The notes under the pieces were generated by a model that made no database searches, had not been told where the DNA came from, and was given only the letters and a program-made list of their open reading frames with translations. A stretch of DNA of 64,000 nucleotides from the NCBI GenBank assembly GCA_903877385.1, contig CAIRDP010000020.1, forward strand, positions 1 through 64,000, given 5' to 3'. A program made the position numbers and the translations under genes. Position 1 is the stretch's first letter, and every line of letters starts with the position of its first letter. Shown here one piece after another: positions 1 to 10,928 of this stretch. The DNA is from an uncultured Bacteroidales bacterium (GTDB lineage Bacteria; Bacteroidota; Bacteroidia; Bacteroidales; FEN-979).

Positions 1-205
1 ATTAACGGTGATGCTGAATTCTATCTGCCCGAATTAGTCAGAGAAAGAATCCAGGCAAGCCATCAACATTGAGTCCCCATATATAGGGCATACCATCATC
101 TTTTTTGGTAAAAGAATTACCCTCATTTATTGAGAGGATACCAAATTTCCAAATAACGTGTAGTAGATCAAGCCAATAGACATGAAGCCCAACGCTCCGA
201 TAATA

Positions 206-3043
206 CTAAGTTTTTCTTTTTCTTACTGACTGCTCTTTTGTAAACAGATCAGCCGTGTATTTATCATATAACTCAAACAAAAATTCGATGCGTTTGGTTT
301 CGTTGGGGAAGGGCTGGGGGCGGTAGCAAAGGTCAACGGCTTTGTCGAGTTCCTGATGGGCTTTGACCAGGGCAGGGGGCATAGTGAGGGGATCGTAGAG
401 ATCGGCCAGGGAAGTAGCGAGGTGGCGAGGTAGCGAAGTCGCGAAATTGGCTTCGCTGCCGGCGGGATGAAGGAAGCTTTCACGGACATCGAGCACTTTT
501 TGGGCGGCATCTTCCACATCCTTTTTCTGCTTTTCCGAAGGGTTTTCGGGCCAGGGGAAGTTGTTGTAGACGATATCATTTGAATAACGAAAGTCACTTT
601 TAATTCTACCGCAAACATATTTAATCCAAGTTTGATGGATTGCGGATGTGAGTATCCCAAAGTGATACAGAGTCGCATTTGGAATGGCATTACAACTATC
701 TGCAACAATGAAATCCTTTGTGAAAAATCCAATCGGGATGTATTTTCTGTTTTCGGAAGAATGACGGGGAATAAGCACATAATCTGAAGATGGCTGCCTG
801 TTTTCAGAGAATAGAGTTGGAAACTCTGCCCATTTCACAGTTGCAACTTTAGTGCTTGCTAATCTCATTTGTCTCACAGCATCAACCCTTTTTAATAGAT
901 CGGGCAAAGTTTTAAGCTCACCTGGGTATATATCCGTAAGCCAAAAGCACCAGCGCATTTCATTATGGAGGAATTCTTTTGCACTTACAAATGGTTTGAT
1001 AAATTTTTCAGATAGTGGTTCTTGACGAATGAACTCTTTTTTTTCATCATTAGTGAGTAATAGATTTCCACCATCTGTAGGTTGACTGCCTTTAAACATT
1101 TCAGGCACATTACAAATCGCATGAGTTCTTGATAGCATAATGAAATCTTTCCCCTCTACCAAATACGGATTGATATTGCCAACTCTTATTTCATGCGGTT
1201 CTCCTGCAATATCCAGGTATTCAAAAATTCGTTTCTCCTTAATATCATCGTTTGAAAACCCAATGATAACAACATGTACCGCAGCTTTCCCCCGGGCTTC
1301 ATTACTCCATTTGAAGGTCCTGTGGGCGAAATGGATCTTGAGATGATACCTGTTGAAGAGTTCATTCCAGAGAACTCCAACCTGTTCTCCCTGGGCAATG
1401 GAATTCGTAGAAACGAAGGCACAACGGGTCAAAGCTTGCTGCAAGGAAGAATCATGCTCGAAGGCAAGATATTTTGCTGCTTTGATGTACCAGGCCGTAA
1501 CAAAATCCAGTACCCCTGCCCCATGAACACCGGCGAACACAACTTCCATATCGGCTTTTTGTTCGGTATTCATCAGGCTTTTCCCCGCAAACGGCGGGTT
1601 CCCATAGATAAAATCGAATCGGGCTTCCTTCTTTTCAAAGGGTATGGGTTCTATCATGCTTTGCCAGTCCATGCGGAGTGCGTTTCCGCAGTGGATGTTG
1701 GGACTTTTGCGAAGGGGGAGGCGAAGGAAATACTGTCCGAAGTCTTCGCTGGCCTTCATGTTCATCTGGTGGTCCATGAGCCACATGGCGACCTGGGCGA
1801 TCTGGGAAGGGAATTCTTCGATCTCTATTCCGTAAAACCTGTCCACGTCGAGCTTCAGCAATTCGTGAATGTCGAATACCTGCTGCCCTTTCTGAAGGGT
1901 CTTGATAATCTCTAATTCGAGCAATCGAAGCTCACGGTAGGAAATAACAAGGAAATTACCACATCCACAGGCAGGATCAAGAAAATGAAGTGAAGCGAGT
2001 TTATCATGAAAGCGGATGAGTTGGTTCCTGTTAACTTTCACCGATTCATACTCCTTCCAGAGCTCATCCAGAAAGAGGGGTTTGATCACTTTCAGGATGT
2101 TCTTCTCGGATGTGTAATGTGCTCCCAGGTTGCGGCGTTCCACTGGATTCATTACACTTTGGAACAAAGAGCCGAAAATAGCCGGTGAGATCTTCCCCCA
2201 GTCGAGAGCGGTACATTCAAACAGTATGGTCCTCATGGCCGTGTCAAAGGAGGCAGGCGGAAGGGTTTCCTCGAACAGTTTTCCGTTTACATAAGGAAAA
2301 GCATTCAGGTCTTCGTCGAGATTGGTCAGGCGCTTATTGGAAGGTGTATTGAGCACATAAAACAGGGTCGAAAGATGATGAGCCAGGTCACTTCCGTCTT
2401 CCCTGGTCTTATTCTCAAGGTAATCGCGGAACTGGTCGCGCTCGAATATGCTGGTGTCTTCGGCAAACAGGCAAAACAGCAATCTCACAAGGTAAAGCTC
2501 CAGGGGATGGCCGGTATAGCCTACTGCTTTCAATCGGTCATGCAGCCTGCCCATGAGCTCGGCGGCCTGAATATTCACGGGGTCCTGTTCCTTGAAAACA
2601 TGCTTTAGGTAACCGGCAATGAAGCCAAATTCCTTCACATTTTTGTACAAATCCTTCAGTTCGAATTCAAGGTGGCTGTCTTCTTCAAGGTTGTACAGCC
2701 TGAACCTCGCAAAATCGGAAACCAGTACGTATTTTGGCAGCTCGTAATCCGCCAGCCCCGGAAAATAATCAAGAGCCTGTTTGTAGGCTTTATCCAGGTC
2801 TTTGCCTTTTGACTTATGCTCGACAAGGATGGTCCCTTTCCAGAGAAAGTCAATATAGCCGGTGCTTTCATCGAGACGATGAACGGGCTTTTCAAAACTG
2901 CCGATCTTGCGGCGGGAGATACCGAACACATCGAAAAACTGGTCCCAGAAGGTTTTAGCTTCGGCTCTTTCGCTTGCTTCTCCTTCCCATTCCTTAGAGA
3001 AACGGATTGCACGATCCTTGATTTCGTTCCAGCTGAGTGCCAT
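206..3043 (-). CDS. Type IIG restriction-modification enzyme / class I SAM-dependent DNA methyltransferase (MmeI/YeeA-like)
   Basis: 945-aa ORF; N-terminal EHKSKGKDLDKAYKQALDY (nuclease-like EhK), SAM motif LDPACGCGNFL, catalytic NPPF (FDFIYGNPPFAGKS), GAHYTSEKNI. Confidence 0.85.
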   Translation of the reverse strand: MALSWNEIKDRAIRFSKEWEGEASERAEAKTFWDQFFDVFGISRRKIGSFEKPVHRLDESTGYIDFLWKGTILVEHKSKGKDLDKAYKQALDYFPGLADYELPKYVLVSDFARFRLYNLEEDSHLEFELKDLYKNVKEFGFIAGYLKHVFKEQDPVNIQAAELMGRLHDRLKAVGYTGHPLELYLVRLLFCLFAEDTSIFERDQFRDYLENKTREDGSDLAHHLSTLFYVLNTPSNKRLTNLDEDLNAFPYVNGKLFEETLPPASFDTAMRTILFECTALDWGKISPAIFGSLFQSVMNPVERRNLGAHYTSEKNILKVIKPLFLDELWKEYESVKVNRNQLIRFHDKLASLHFLDPACGCGNFLVISYRELRLLELEIIKTLQKGQQVFDIHELLKLDVDRFYGIEIEEFPSQIAQVAMWLMDHQMNMKASEDFGQYFLRLPLRKSPNIHCGNALRMDWQSMIEPIPFEKKEARFDFIYGNPPFAGKSLMNTEQKADMEVVFAGVHGAGVLDFVTAWYIKAAKYLAFEHDSSLQQALTRCAFVSTNSIAQGEQVGVLWNELFNRYHLKIHFAHRTFKWSNEARGKAAVHVVIIGFSNDDIKEKRIFEYLDIAGEPHEIRVGNINPYLVEGKDFIMLSRTHAICNVPEMFKGSQPTDGGNLLLTNDEKKEFIRQEPLSEKFIKPFVSAKEFLHNEMRWCFWLTDIYPGELKTLPDLLKRVDAVRQMRLASTKVATVKWAEFPTLFSENRQPSSDYVLIPRHSSENRKYIPIGFFTKDFIVADSCNAIPNATLYHFGILTSAIHQTWIKYVCGRIKSDFRYSNDIVYNNFPWPENPSEKQKKDVEDAAQKVLDVRESFLHPAGSEANFATSLPRHLATSLADLYDPLTMPPALVKAHQELDKAVDLCYRPQPFPNETKRIEFLFELYDKYTADLFTKEQSVRKRKT

Positions 3044-3181
3044 AAGAATGGTATTGATATTTGCTAAATTAGAATATTTTTAAATGACATGAGAATCGTT
3101 GATTTCGATTTCCGATTTTTTTACCTTTACCTATCTGAATTTTTGAAACCTGATTAATGTTCATAGTTTAACACCATTAAT

Positions 3182-6100
3182 ATGGATAAGGGGAGAAAAA
3201 CAACAAGCGAACGAAAAGGAAACGAAGGGGCATTGCAGTCGGAACTTGACTTACTGAAATCCAGATACGAGGAATGCGAGGCAGCTCTCAATAAAACCGG
3301 GTTCCAACTTGGTGAGCGCCTTAAGGAACTTCATTGCCAGAACAGGATGTCGGAGATCTTTGCTGATCTCTCGCTGGAGCTGGATGAAGTTTGTTTACAG
3401 ATTTTGGAACTTATCCCTCCTGCCTGGCAGTTCCCTGAGTGGACCGGGGCTATGATCATTTTGGAAGGCCAGACATTCAGGACAAAGGGGTTTACCGGGA
3501 AAGGCCCTCAGCTGCAACAGGATATCATTGCCGAGGGAGTAAAAGTTGGCGAGGTGAGGATCAGTGTGAAGGTCCCACGCACGAAAACTAATGATGATCC
3601 ATTCCTCCCGGAAGAAAGCGACCTGATTAAGTCAATCGTATTGCGATTGGGAAATGTAGTCGCTTTAAGGAAGAGGGAGATTGCCAGACGTCAAGGTGAA
3701 GCGCTTTATCATTCCATACTCTCTGCTTCTCCCGATGTGATTACAATTACCGACCTGGAAGGAAAGATCAGGTTTTCATCGGAGCGGTCTGTTAAGATGT
3801 TCGGCGCCTCCAGCTCAAATGAGTTTTTAGGACATCCTATGCTTGAATATGTTGATCCTTCGGACCATGAAAAAGCATTGGTTGAGATTGGAAAAATGCT
3901 TTCAGGCCAGCTTTCCGGTGCAGCAGAATATACAGGCGTGAGAGCTGACGGGAGTAAATTTGATATTGAAGTGAATGGCGAATTTTTGCGTGATGAGACT
4001 GGTCAGCCTGTAGAGATGATCTTTGTGACCCGTGATATTACCGACAGGAAGTATGCCGAAAGAAAACTGGCAAAAACAGAAGAAAGGTTCAGGACCATTG
4101 TCGAAAACCTGAATGATGTGGTTTATGAAATCTCGAACGACGGAACCATCAACTATGTGAGTCCCTCGATTGAAAAGTTTCTTGGCTACAGTCCTGAAGA
4201 ACTGATCGGAAAAAACTTCTTCAAATACATGCATGAGGAAGACATACCGATTATTATGAGAAAGCTTAATGAACTGGAAAACAGGAATTATGAGTTCCTC
4301 GAATACCGGTATTACACGAAGAAAGGCCAGGTACGCTGGGTGCGCTCATCGACCAATCCTATGTTCGAGGATGGAATTCTGATAGGGGGGCGTGGCATAC
4401 TCATTGATGTAACAGAACGAAAGGAATCGGAGATCCGGATCAGTCAGAGTGAGCAGAAGTACAAGGCTCTGTTCGAGTATTCTCCCGACGGCTACCTGAT
4501 CTTCCAGGACGGGATCTTTGTTGAATGTAACAAAGCCTCAGAACGGTTGATTGGAGGCAGCAGAGCTGATATAATCGGAAAAAGGCCCGATGAGATCTCT
4601 CCAGAATGCCAGCCCAATGGCAAACGATCCCTTGATTATGTGATCGAGGTGGTAAATAAAGCCTTTGCGACCGGCACGAATGAATTTGAATGGACTCATA
4701 AGAGAGTCGATGGAACCGAGTTTCTGGCTCTTATCCACCTTGCCCCGGTCCACTATGAAGGCCGGGATGCCCTTCTTGTTTCATGGAAGGATGTAACCTT
4801 GCTTAAGGAGGCTGAGAATAAGATCAAAAAGAGTGAGGAGAAATACCGCAGCCTGTTTGATTTTTCACCCGACGGACATCTCATCATTAAGGATGGTGTT
4901 TATGTTGAGTGCAACAAGGCAGCGGAAGTCCTGGCAGGCGGGGATCGTTACATGATCGTTGGAGCTTCTCCCGGTATGCTATCCCCTGAAATTCAACCTG
5001 GAGGCCGCCGGTCTGACGACCTGGCTGCTGAAAAGAACAGGGAAACCATGGAAAAGGGGAAAAATACCTTTGAATGGGTGCATAAACGATTCGACGGCAC
5101 AGAATTCATTGCAATCGTCAACCTCTCTGTAATTGATTATGAAGGTGGTAAAGCCATTCTGGTTACCTGGAAAGATATTACCGCCCTCAGGCAGACCGAA
5201 CTGGCAATAAGAAAAAGTGAAGAAAAGTACCGACTGATGTTTGAAACGATCCGGGATGTATTTTATGAGGCCGATCTCAGCGGGATTATCCTGGAGATAA
5301 GTCCGTCGGTTAGGTTCCTTTCAAAGGGTCAATTCACACGGGAGGAGCTGATTGGTAAGTCTCTCTTTACTTTTTACCAGAACCCTCACGACAGGGACAG
5401 GTTTCTTCAGAAAATGTCAGTTAAAGGAACTGTCGATGATTTTGAAGTGATGCTCAAAAACAAGGATGGATCAATCATCCCGGTTTCCCTGTCCTCTGCA
5501 TTCTTATATGACCAGGATGGGAAACCCGCAAAAATTGCCGGCAGTGTTCGTGATATTACCGAACGAAGGCATGCAGATGAAGAGTTGCGTAAATTCAGGA
5601 CCATCGCCGACAAGGCCAATTATGGGATGGCTATTGCAGAACTCGATGGTACAATGCTCTATTCGAATGATTACTTTGCAAGGATGCACGGATGGGAAGT
5701 AGGCGAGGTCATAGGGAAAAACCTTTCCATGTTTCACAGTGAACAGCAAATGGTCCGTGTGGCTGAGGTTATCGAACTTCTCAGGAAGAACGGGGAATTC
5801 CAGGCTGAAGAGGTCTGGAGGACGAAGAAAAATGGTTCTTCTTTCCCATCACTGATGAATGCTATCGTGGTTTACAGCAACGGAGTGCCCCAATATATGT
5901 CGGCCACGGCACTAGATATTACAGAACTCAAGGAGTCCCAGGAGCAGGTTGTTAAAAGCGAAGAGCAGCTAAACAATGCCCAGGAGATAGCAAATATGGG
6001 TAGCTGGGATCTGTACATAAGGACAGGGGAAACTTCCTGGTCAAAGAATTATTATAGGCTCATTGAAAGGAGTGCCGATACTTTCAAATCTAACCAGGAA

Positions 6101-8341
6101 AATTTCATGAAAGTCGTCCACCCCCAGGACCGTAGTCTGATCAATAACGAGATGAATAAAATCCTGGAAACAAAAGCTCCTGTGAGCATTGATATGAGAC
6201 TTATGATGCCCGATGGGCGCATAAAATGGGTCGTCAACCATGTGGTCCCTGAATTCAGTTCGGGGCAGCTTATTGCGCTTCATGGTGTAAACATAGATAT
6301 CACTGCAAAGAAAGAGCAGGAGAATGAGATTAACAAGCTGAAACTGGCAATAGAGCAAAGTCCTGTTTCTATTGTCATTACTGATCTGGAAGCCAAAATT
6401 CAATATGCAAGTCCGGCATTTTACCATATTACGGGTTATACATTCGAAGAAGTCAAGGGGAAGGATGTCAGATTGCTGCAATCAGGGAAAACGCCTGAAA
6501 CCGTATACAAGGATCTTTGGGAAACGATCACGTCGGGAAAAGATTGGCAGGGTGAATGGGTCAACAGGAGAAAGGATGGCAGCTTGTATTGGGAAAGCAT
6601 TAGTATTACCCCCATTCTGGACGAAAACAATACAATTTCAAGCTACCTGGCGGTCAAGCAAGACATCAGCGAAAGAAAGAAAGCAGAGCAGGAAATCATG
6701 GACCTCAATGCCAACCTGGAAAAGAGAATTGAAGAAAGGACGATTGAACTGGCACTTGTGAATGACGGGCTCACCAGGGAAATAGAGGAAAGGAAACAAA
6801 TTGAGGAAGAGTTGAAACTAAAAACCCTTGAACTTGAGCAGTTCTTCAGTGTCGCTTTGGATTTGCTTTGTATCGCCGATACCTCAGGGAACTTCATCAA
6901 GGTCAATAAAGCATGGGAAAGAATCCTGGGGTATTCTGGTGAGGAACTTGAACATCGCAAATTTCTTGAGTTTGTGCATCCTGACGACCTTCAGCCAACC
7001 CTGGATGCAATGGCTAAACTGGATGCCCAGAATCCTATTTTCAACTTTACGAACCGTTACAGATCCAGTGATGGGACCTACCTTTTCGTTGAGTGGCATA
7101 GTGTTCCTGTCGGACACAGGATCTATGCTGCAGCCAGGGATGTTACCGATAGGATGAAAAATGAGGAGGAACTGAAAAAGGCAAGGCTTGAAGCAGAAGA
7201 AGCTAACCAGGCAAAGAGCGAATTCCTGTCAAGAATGAGTCATGAGCTAAGGACTCCTATGAACTCAATCCTTGGTTTCGCTCAGCTGCTCGAAAGGGGC
7301 GAGCTGAATTCAAGCCAGAAAAAAGGAGTCCATCACATCCTCAGCAGTGGAAGACATCTGCTGGAACTGATCAATGAAGTCCTTGACATTTCACGCATAG
7401 AAGCAGGCAGGATCTCTTTCTCTCCGGAACCCGTACAACTGCAGGGTGTGATAGCCGAGATGATCGATCTTGTTCAGATTATGGCCAACACTCGACAGGT
7501 GCGCCTACAGGTCATCGATTCTGATGCCATCAGACAATTTATCAAGGCAGACCGTCAAAGGCTGAAGCAGATCCTGCTTAACCTGATTAATAATGCCATT
7601 AAATATAACCACGATGGAGGAACTGTTAGGATCAGTGCTGAAAATTTGCCGGAGAGTCCGCTTGGGGCTGAAGCCATCAGGATACTGGTTAAAGATACCG
7701 GAATGGGAATCAGCAAGGAGGATATTCCAAAACTCTTTATTCCTTTCGAGAGAATAGGAGCTGAAAATACAGAAACAGAAGGGACAGGGCTTGGTCTCAC
7801 CGTGGTGAAGAAACTGATTGACCTGATGGGGGGGCTCATGGGTGTGGAAAGTACCCTGGGAGAAGGATCCACTTTCTGGATCATGATGCCTAAGGTTGAC
7901 AACCAGTATGAACAGATCCGGAACGGTAATATTGATCTCGGATCAAAAGTATCGGATCAACCCTGGAAAGGACTCATCCTCTATATCGAAGATAACAAGC
8001 CGAATATAGACCTTGTGCAGGATATCATTGATTCAACAAGGCCGGGGATCAAACTTATCACTACCGCATATGGTAAGCTGGCACACAACATGGCTGCTGA
8101 GTTCAAACCCGACCTGGTGCTGCTTGATCTGAACCTGCCCGATATTCATGGTTCCGAAGTTTTACGCACACTGAAATCTGATGAAGTGACACAAGCAATC
8201 CCGATCGTAATAATCACAGCGGATGCTGTTCCATCACATATCAATCCCTTGTTGAAGTCAGGAGCCATTGATTGTATTACCAAACCACTGGAGATTGATC
8301 ATTTATTGAATATTCTGGACAGGATCTTTAAAAAAGTTTAA
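3182..8341 (+). CDS. Multi-PAS hybrid sensor histidine kinase with C-terminal receiver
   Basis: 1719 aa; repeated PAS/PAC blocks (…ITDRK…, …DITERK…), HisKA motif SRMSHELRTPMNSILGFAQLL, HATPase GTGLGLTVVKKLIDLMGG, receiver LVLLDLNLPDIHG. Confidence 0.92.
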   Translation: MDKGRKTTSERKGNEGALQSELDLLKSRYEECEAALNKTGFQLGERLKELHCQNRMSEIFADLSLELDEVCLQILELIPPAWQFPEWTGAMIILEGQTFRTKGFTGKGPQLQQDIIAEGVKVGEVRISVKVPRTKTNDDPFLPEESDLIKSIVLRLGNVVALRKREIARRQGEALYHSILSASPDVITITDLEGKIRFSSERSVKMFGASSSNEFLGHPMLEYVDPSDHEKALVEIGKMLSGQLSGAAEYTGVRADGSKFDIEVNGEFLRDETGQPVEMIFVTRDITDRKYAERKLAKTEERFRTIVENLNDVVYEISNDGTINYVSPSIEKFLGYSPEELIGKNFFKYMHEEDIPIIMRKLNELENRNYEFLEYRYYTKKGQVRWVRSSTNPMFEDGILIGGRGILIDVTERKESEIRISQSEQKYKALFEYSPDGYLIFQDGIFVECNKASERLIGGSRADIIGKRPDEISPECQPNGKRSLDYVIEVVNKAFATGTNEFEWTHKRVDGTEFLALIHLAPVHYEGRDALLVSWKDVTLLKEAENKIKKSEEKYRSLFDFSPDGHLIIKDGVYVECNKAAEVLAGGDRYMIVGASPGMLSPEIQPGGRRSDDLAAEKNRETMEKGKNTFEWVHKRFDGTEFIAIVNLSVIDYEGGKAILVTWKDITALRQTELAIRKSEEKYRLMFETIRDVFYEADLSGIILEISPSVRFLSKGQFTREELIGKSLFTFYQNPHDRDRFLQKMSVKGTVDDFEVMLKNKDGSIIPVSLSSAFLYDQDGKPAKIAGSVRDITERRHADEELRKFRTIADKANYGMAIAELDGTMLYSNDYFARMHGWEVGEVIGKNLSMFHSEQQMVRVAEVIELLRKNGEFQAEEVWRTKKNGSSFPSLMNAIVVYSNGVPQYMSATALDITELKESQEQVVKSEEQLNNAQEIANMGSWDLYIRTGETSWSKNYYRLIERSADTFKSNQENFMKVVHPQDRSLINNEMNKILETKAPVSIDMRLMMPDGRIKWVVNHVVPEFSSGQLIALHGVNIDITAKKEQENEINKLKLAIEQSPVSIVITDLEAKIQYASPAFYHITGYTFEEVKGKDVRLLQSGKTPETVYKDLWETITSGKDWQGEWVNRRKDGSLYWESISITPILDENNTISSYLAVKQDISERKKAEQEIMDLNANLEKRIEERTIELALVNDGLTREIEERKQIEEELKLKTLELEQFFSVALDLLCIADTSGNFIKVNKAWERILGYSGEELEHRKFLEFVHPDDLQPTLDAMAKLDAQNPIFNFTNRYRSSDGTYLFVEWHSVPVGHRIYAAARDVTDRMKNEEELKKARLEAEEANQAKSEFLSRMSHELRTPMNSILGFAQLLERGELNSSQKKGVHHILSSGRHLLELINEVLDISRIEAGRISFSPEPVQLQGVIAEMIDLVQIMANTRQVRLQVIDSDAIRQFIKADRQRLKQILLNLINNAIKYNHDGGTVRISAENLPESPLGAEAIRILVKDTGMGISKEDIPKLFIPFERIGAENTETEGTGLGLTVVKKLIDLMGGLMGVESTLGEGSTFWIMMPKVDNQYEQIRNGNIDLGSKVSDQPWKGLILYIEDNKPNIDLVQDIIDSTRPGIKLITTAYGKLAHNMAAEFKPDLVLLDLNLPDIHGSEVLRTLKSDEVTQAIPIVIITADAVPSHINPLLKSGAIDCITKPLEIDHLLNILDRIFKKV

Positions 8342-8364
8342 ACCGGTTAATTAATTCAGAACTT

Positions 8365-9984
8365 ATGAATAATGATACGAATCTTAAAACATCGAGAATC
8401 CTTATCGTAGACGACCAGCCTGCAAATATTGATATGCTGGAAGGATTCTTTGAGATGGAGGGTTATACGAATGTAAGCTCCCTTACCGATTCACGCAGGG
8501 TAATGGAATTCCTTGATAAATCCCAACCCGATCTTATCCTGCTCGACCTGATGATGCCCTTTCTGACCGGGTATGAGATAATGGAGCAGCTTAATGAGAG
8601 GATTTCCAGGGATGATTTTCTTCCGGTTCTCGTCCTGACTGCGGATATAACACCTGAAGCCAAGAAGAAAGCCCTGGCCCTGGGCGCCAGTGATTTTCTT
8701 ACAAAACCATTCGATCTTACAGAAGTCGGGCTCAGGGTCAATAACCTACTGCTTGCAAGGTCACTTATGAATCAGTTGAAGGATCAAAACCTGATCCTGG
8801 ATGAAAAAGTGAAACAGAGAACAGCCCAGCTGGAACAGAGTAACATGGATCTGACAATGGCCAGGGACAAGGCCCAGGCCAGCGACCGGCTCAAAACCGC
8901 CTTCATGCAGAATATCTCTCATGAGGTCCGTACTCCTCTTAACGGCATCCTGGGCTTTAGCAAACTTCTGGTAGAACCGGATATTAACTCAGCGGAAAAG
9001 CAGAATTTCCTGATCTTTCTCGAGCTATCAACGAACCGGCTGATCAATACGATCACTGATTACATGGATATCTCCCTGTTAGCCTCGGGCTCCATGGAAG
9101 TCGCCAGAAGGCCTGTTACAATCAATAATTTCATGAGGGAGGTGAAGGATAATTTCAGTAAAGCCTGCCTTAGCAAGTTCATCGCTTTCGATTTCCTTAT
9201 CAATGATTCATTCGAAGCAACTTGTATTAAAACTGATCCTGATCTCCTGCGCAAAATCATTTCACATCTCATCAGTAATGCTGTGAAATTCACTTCAGCC
9301 GGAGCAGTGACTGTAGGTTACTCCTTAACCGAAGAAACTTTTGAATGTTTTGTTAAGGATACAGGTAAAGGTATTTCGGAAGAGGCCAGGGAGAGAATAT
9401 TTGAGCCTTTTATGCAGGAAGATATCTCTGCTTCAAGGGGACATGAGGGGAGCGGACTGGGACTATCCATTGTTATGGGATGCATCAAGCTTCTCAGTGG
9501 TGAGCTCAGGCTAGAATCTAAAAAGGACATTGGTTCAGTGTTTACAGTGATACTTCCTCTTTGTGATGTGAAAAAATCTCTTGAAACATCATCCGGGAAA
9601 CCAACCCATGCAAAAGAGAAAACCCCTGTGCTGCTGGTTGCTGAAGATGACGATGCCAACCGCCTCTTCCTTGAAGTTGTGCTTAAAAAGCTCGTACCCA
9701 CAGTACTCCAGGCAACCAACGGAAAGGAAGCAGTGGAGATATGCCGGGCACATCCCGAGATCACACTGGTGCTCATGGATATCAAGATGCCAGTCATGGA
9801 CGGTTTAGAAGCAACCCGGGAGATTAAAACATTCAGAAAAGACCTGCCTGTCATCGCTATTACAGCCTATGCCATGAGCGGTGATGAACAAAAATTCCTA
9901 ACCTCCGGCTGCGATGATTTCATCCCGAAGCCGGTTACAGTCAATTCCCTGGGGAACAAGCTGAAGGTATACGGAATTAATTGA
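8365..9984 (+). CDS. Hybrid response regulator / histidine kinase (REC-HisKA-HATPase-REC)
   Basis: N-terminal REC (ILIVDDQPANIDML … LILLDLMMPFLTGYE), HisKA QNISHEVRTPLNGILGF, HATPase GSGLGLSIVMGCIKLL, C-terminal REC LVLMDIKMPVMDG. Confidence 0.92.
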   Translation: MNNDTNLKTSRILIVDDQPANIDMLEGFFEMEGYTNVSSLTDSRRVMEFLDKSQPDLILLDLMMPFLTGYEIMEQLNERISRDDFLPVLVLTADITPEAKKKALALGASDFLTKPFDLTEVGLRVNNLLLARSLMNQLKDQNLILDEKVKQRTAQLEQSNMDLTMARDKAQASDRLKTAFMQNISHEVRTPLNGILGFSKLLVEPDINSAEKQNFLIFLELSTNRLINTITDYMDISLLASGSMEVARRPVTINNFMREVKDNFSKACLSKFIAFDFLINDSFEATCIKTDPDLLRKIISHLISNAVKFTSAGAVTVGYSLTEETFECFVKDTGKGISEEARERIFEPFMQEDISASRGHEGSGLGLSIVMGCIKLLSGELRLESKKDIGSVFTVILPLCDVKKSLETSSGKPTHAKEKTPVLLVAEDDDANRLFLEVVLKKLVPTVLQATNGKEAVEICRAHPEITLVLMDIKMPVMDGLEATREIKTFRKDLPVIAITAYAMSGDEQKFLTSGCDDFIPKPVTVNSLGNKLKVYGIN

Positions 9985-10415
9985 GATCTGATTCCTGTAA
10001 ATCCTTGGTTTTTGAGAATGCCGTGGTTGATGTTTTATGTGGATTACATAGTATGAAAACAAATGCTTGTGCAAAGATAAACGTAATAGAATTACAGGAT
10101 AGATATAGGATAGATACAGGATGAAAATATTAAAAACAAAGAAAAATCATTCTTTCATCTGGAGAACTCATACTGCTTCCTCAGCACCTCAAAAAAAAAT
10201 CGCTCCCGCCTTTTAAAGGAATATCATCAGTAAAAATGATGTTGAATGCAAGTTTTCAGAATCCTGTTCGTCTAATCCATAAACACTGAAGTCTAACCAG
10301 ATTAAAACAAGATTATGAAAACAGTAAAAGGAATCTGGTAAGAGAAAGGGGCAGGGAAAAGGGATGAGACACAGGTGGGGACAGAAAACTAATGGCCGGT
10401 GAAGATGCTATCGTT

Positions 10416-10823
10416 CTAAGGTCCTTCCGTATTACTTGAATAGAGAATATCGATCTCTCCCTTTTCAGAAACACATTCCATTAACTTGTTCTTGAGTTTC
10501 CAGCAGGTCATCTGGCGAATGGTCATCTTACGGGCCAATTCATAAGAAGATATAGTGGGTTCATTGCAGACCATATGCATTATTCTGAATGCTTCGGGCA
10601 GATGTATCCTGCAACGATGAAAAATCGTATGGGCTGTAGCAGATTCTTCATGCTTGCATCGGGTACAGCGACGTGAATAAGGTGTTTTACCTTTACAATA
10701 ATTCGTATTTCCGCAATGCCGGCAGGTAAATCCGGAAGCCCACTTTTGATCTGCAATTAATGCCAAACATGCCTCCTCGGTAACTAATGATTTTATTTCA
10801 AGCTTAGCAAAGGGTATTTTCAT
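10416..10823 (-). CDS. IS1595-type transposase N-terminal zinc-ribbon protein, no DDE catalytic domain
   Basis: Two CxxC pairs (CRHCGN…CTRCKHEESATAHTIFHRC) typical of IS1595/ISXO2-family N-termini; the ORF stops after about 135 aa. Track ORF begins with TTG at 10841; ATG at 10823 preferred, with TAATTTTG on the minus strand at 10851-10844. Confidence 0.6.
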   Translation of the reverse strand: MKIPFAKLEIKSLVTEEACLALIADQKWASGFTCRHCGNTNYCKGKTPYSRRCTRCKHEESATAHTIFHRCRIHLPEAFRIMHMVCNEPTISSYELARKMTIRQMTCWKLKNKLMECVSEKGEIDILYSSNTEGP

Positions 10824-10859
10824 TTTAATATTGGTTTTCAATGCAAAATTAAAAAGAAT

Positions 10860-10878
10860 AGTGATAATTAAGCGCTTT
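10860..10878 (-). promoter_or_regulatory. Site 1 of 19-bp redox-island motif (minus strand AAAGCGCTTAATTATCACT)
   Basis: Plus strand AGTGATAATTAAGCGCTTT in the divergent intergenic region between the zinc-ribbon gene and the thioredoxin gene; -7 boxes on both sides (10851-10844 minus; TATCTTTG 10895-10902 plus). Confidence 0.65.
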
Positions 10879-10928
10879 ATTGTAAAATTATTTTTATCTT
10901 TGCAGTGAAATTTAAACTCAAACTCCCT

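Noticed and set aside
1274-1915. 213-aa plus-strand ORF antisense to the type IIG enzyme
   Set aside because: No domain recognised and it overlaps conserved methyltransferase motifs on the other strand; spurious.
206-3043. Possible BREX/PglX or multi-gene defence island at the left edge
   Set aside because: Only one methyltransferase-nuclease gene is visible and its right neighbours are signalling kinases; no other defence genes in the window.
10082-10126. Imperfect short repeats (ggatagatata/ggatagatac/ggatga) in the intergenic region after the hybrid kinase
   Set aside because: Too short and degenerate to call a regulatory or CRISPR-like array.
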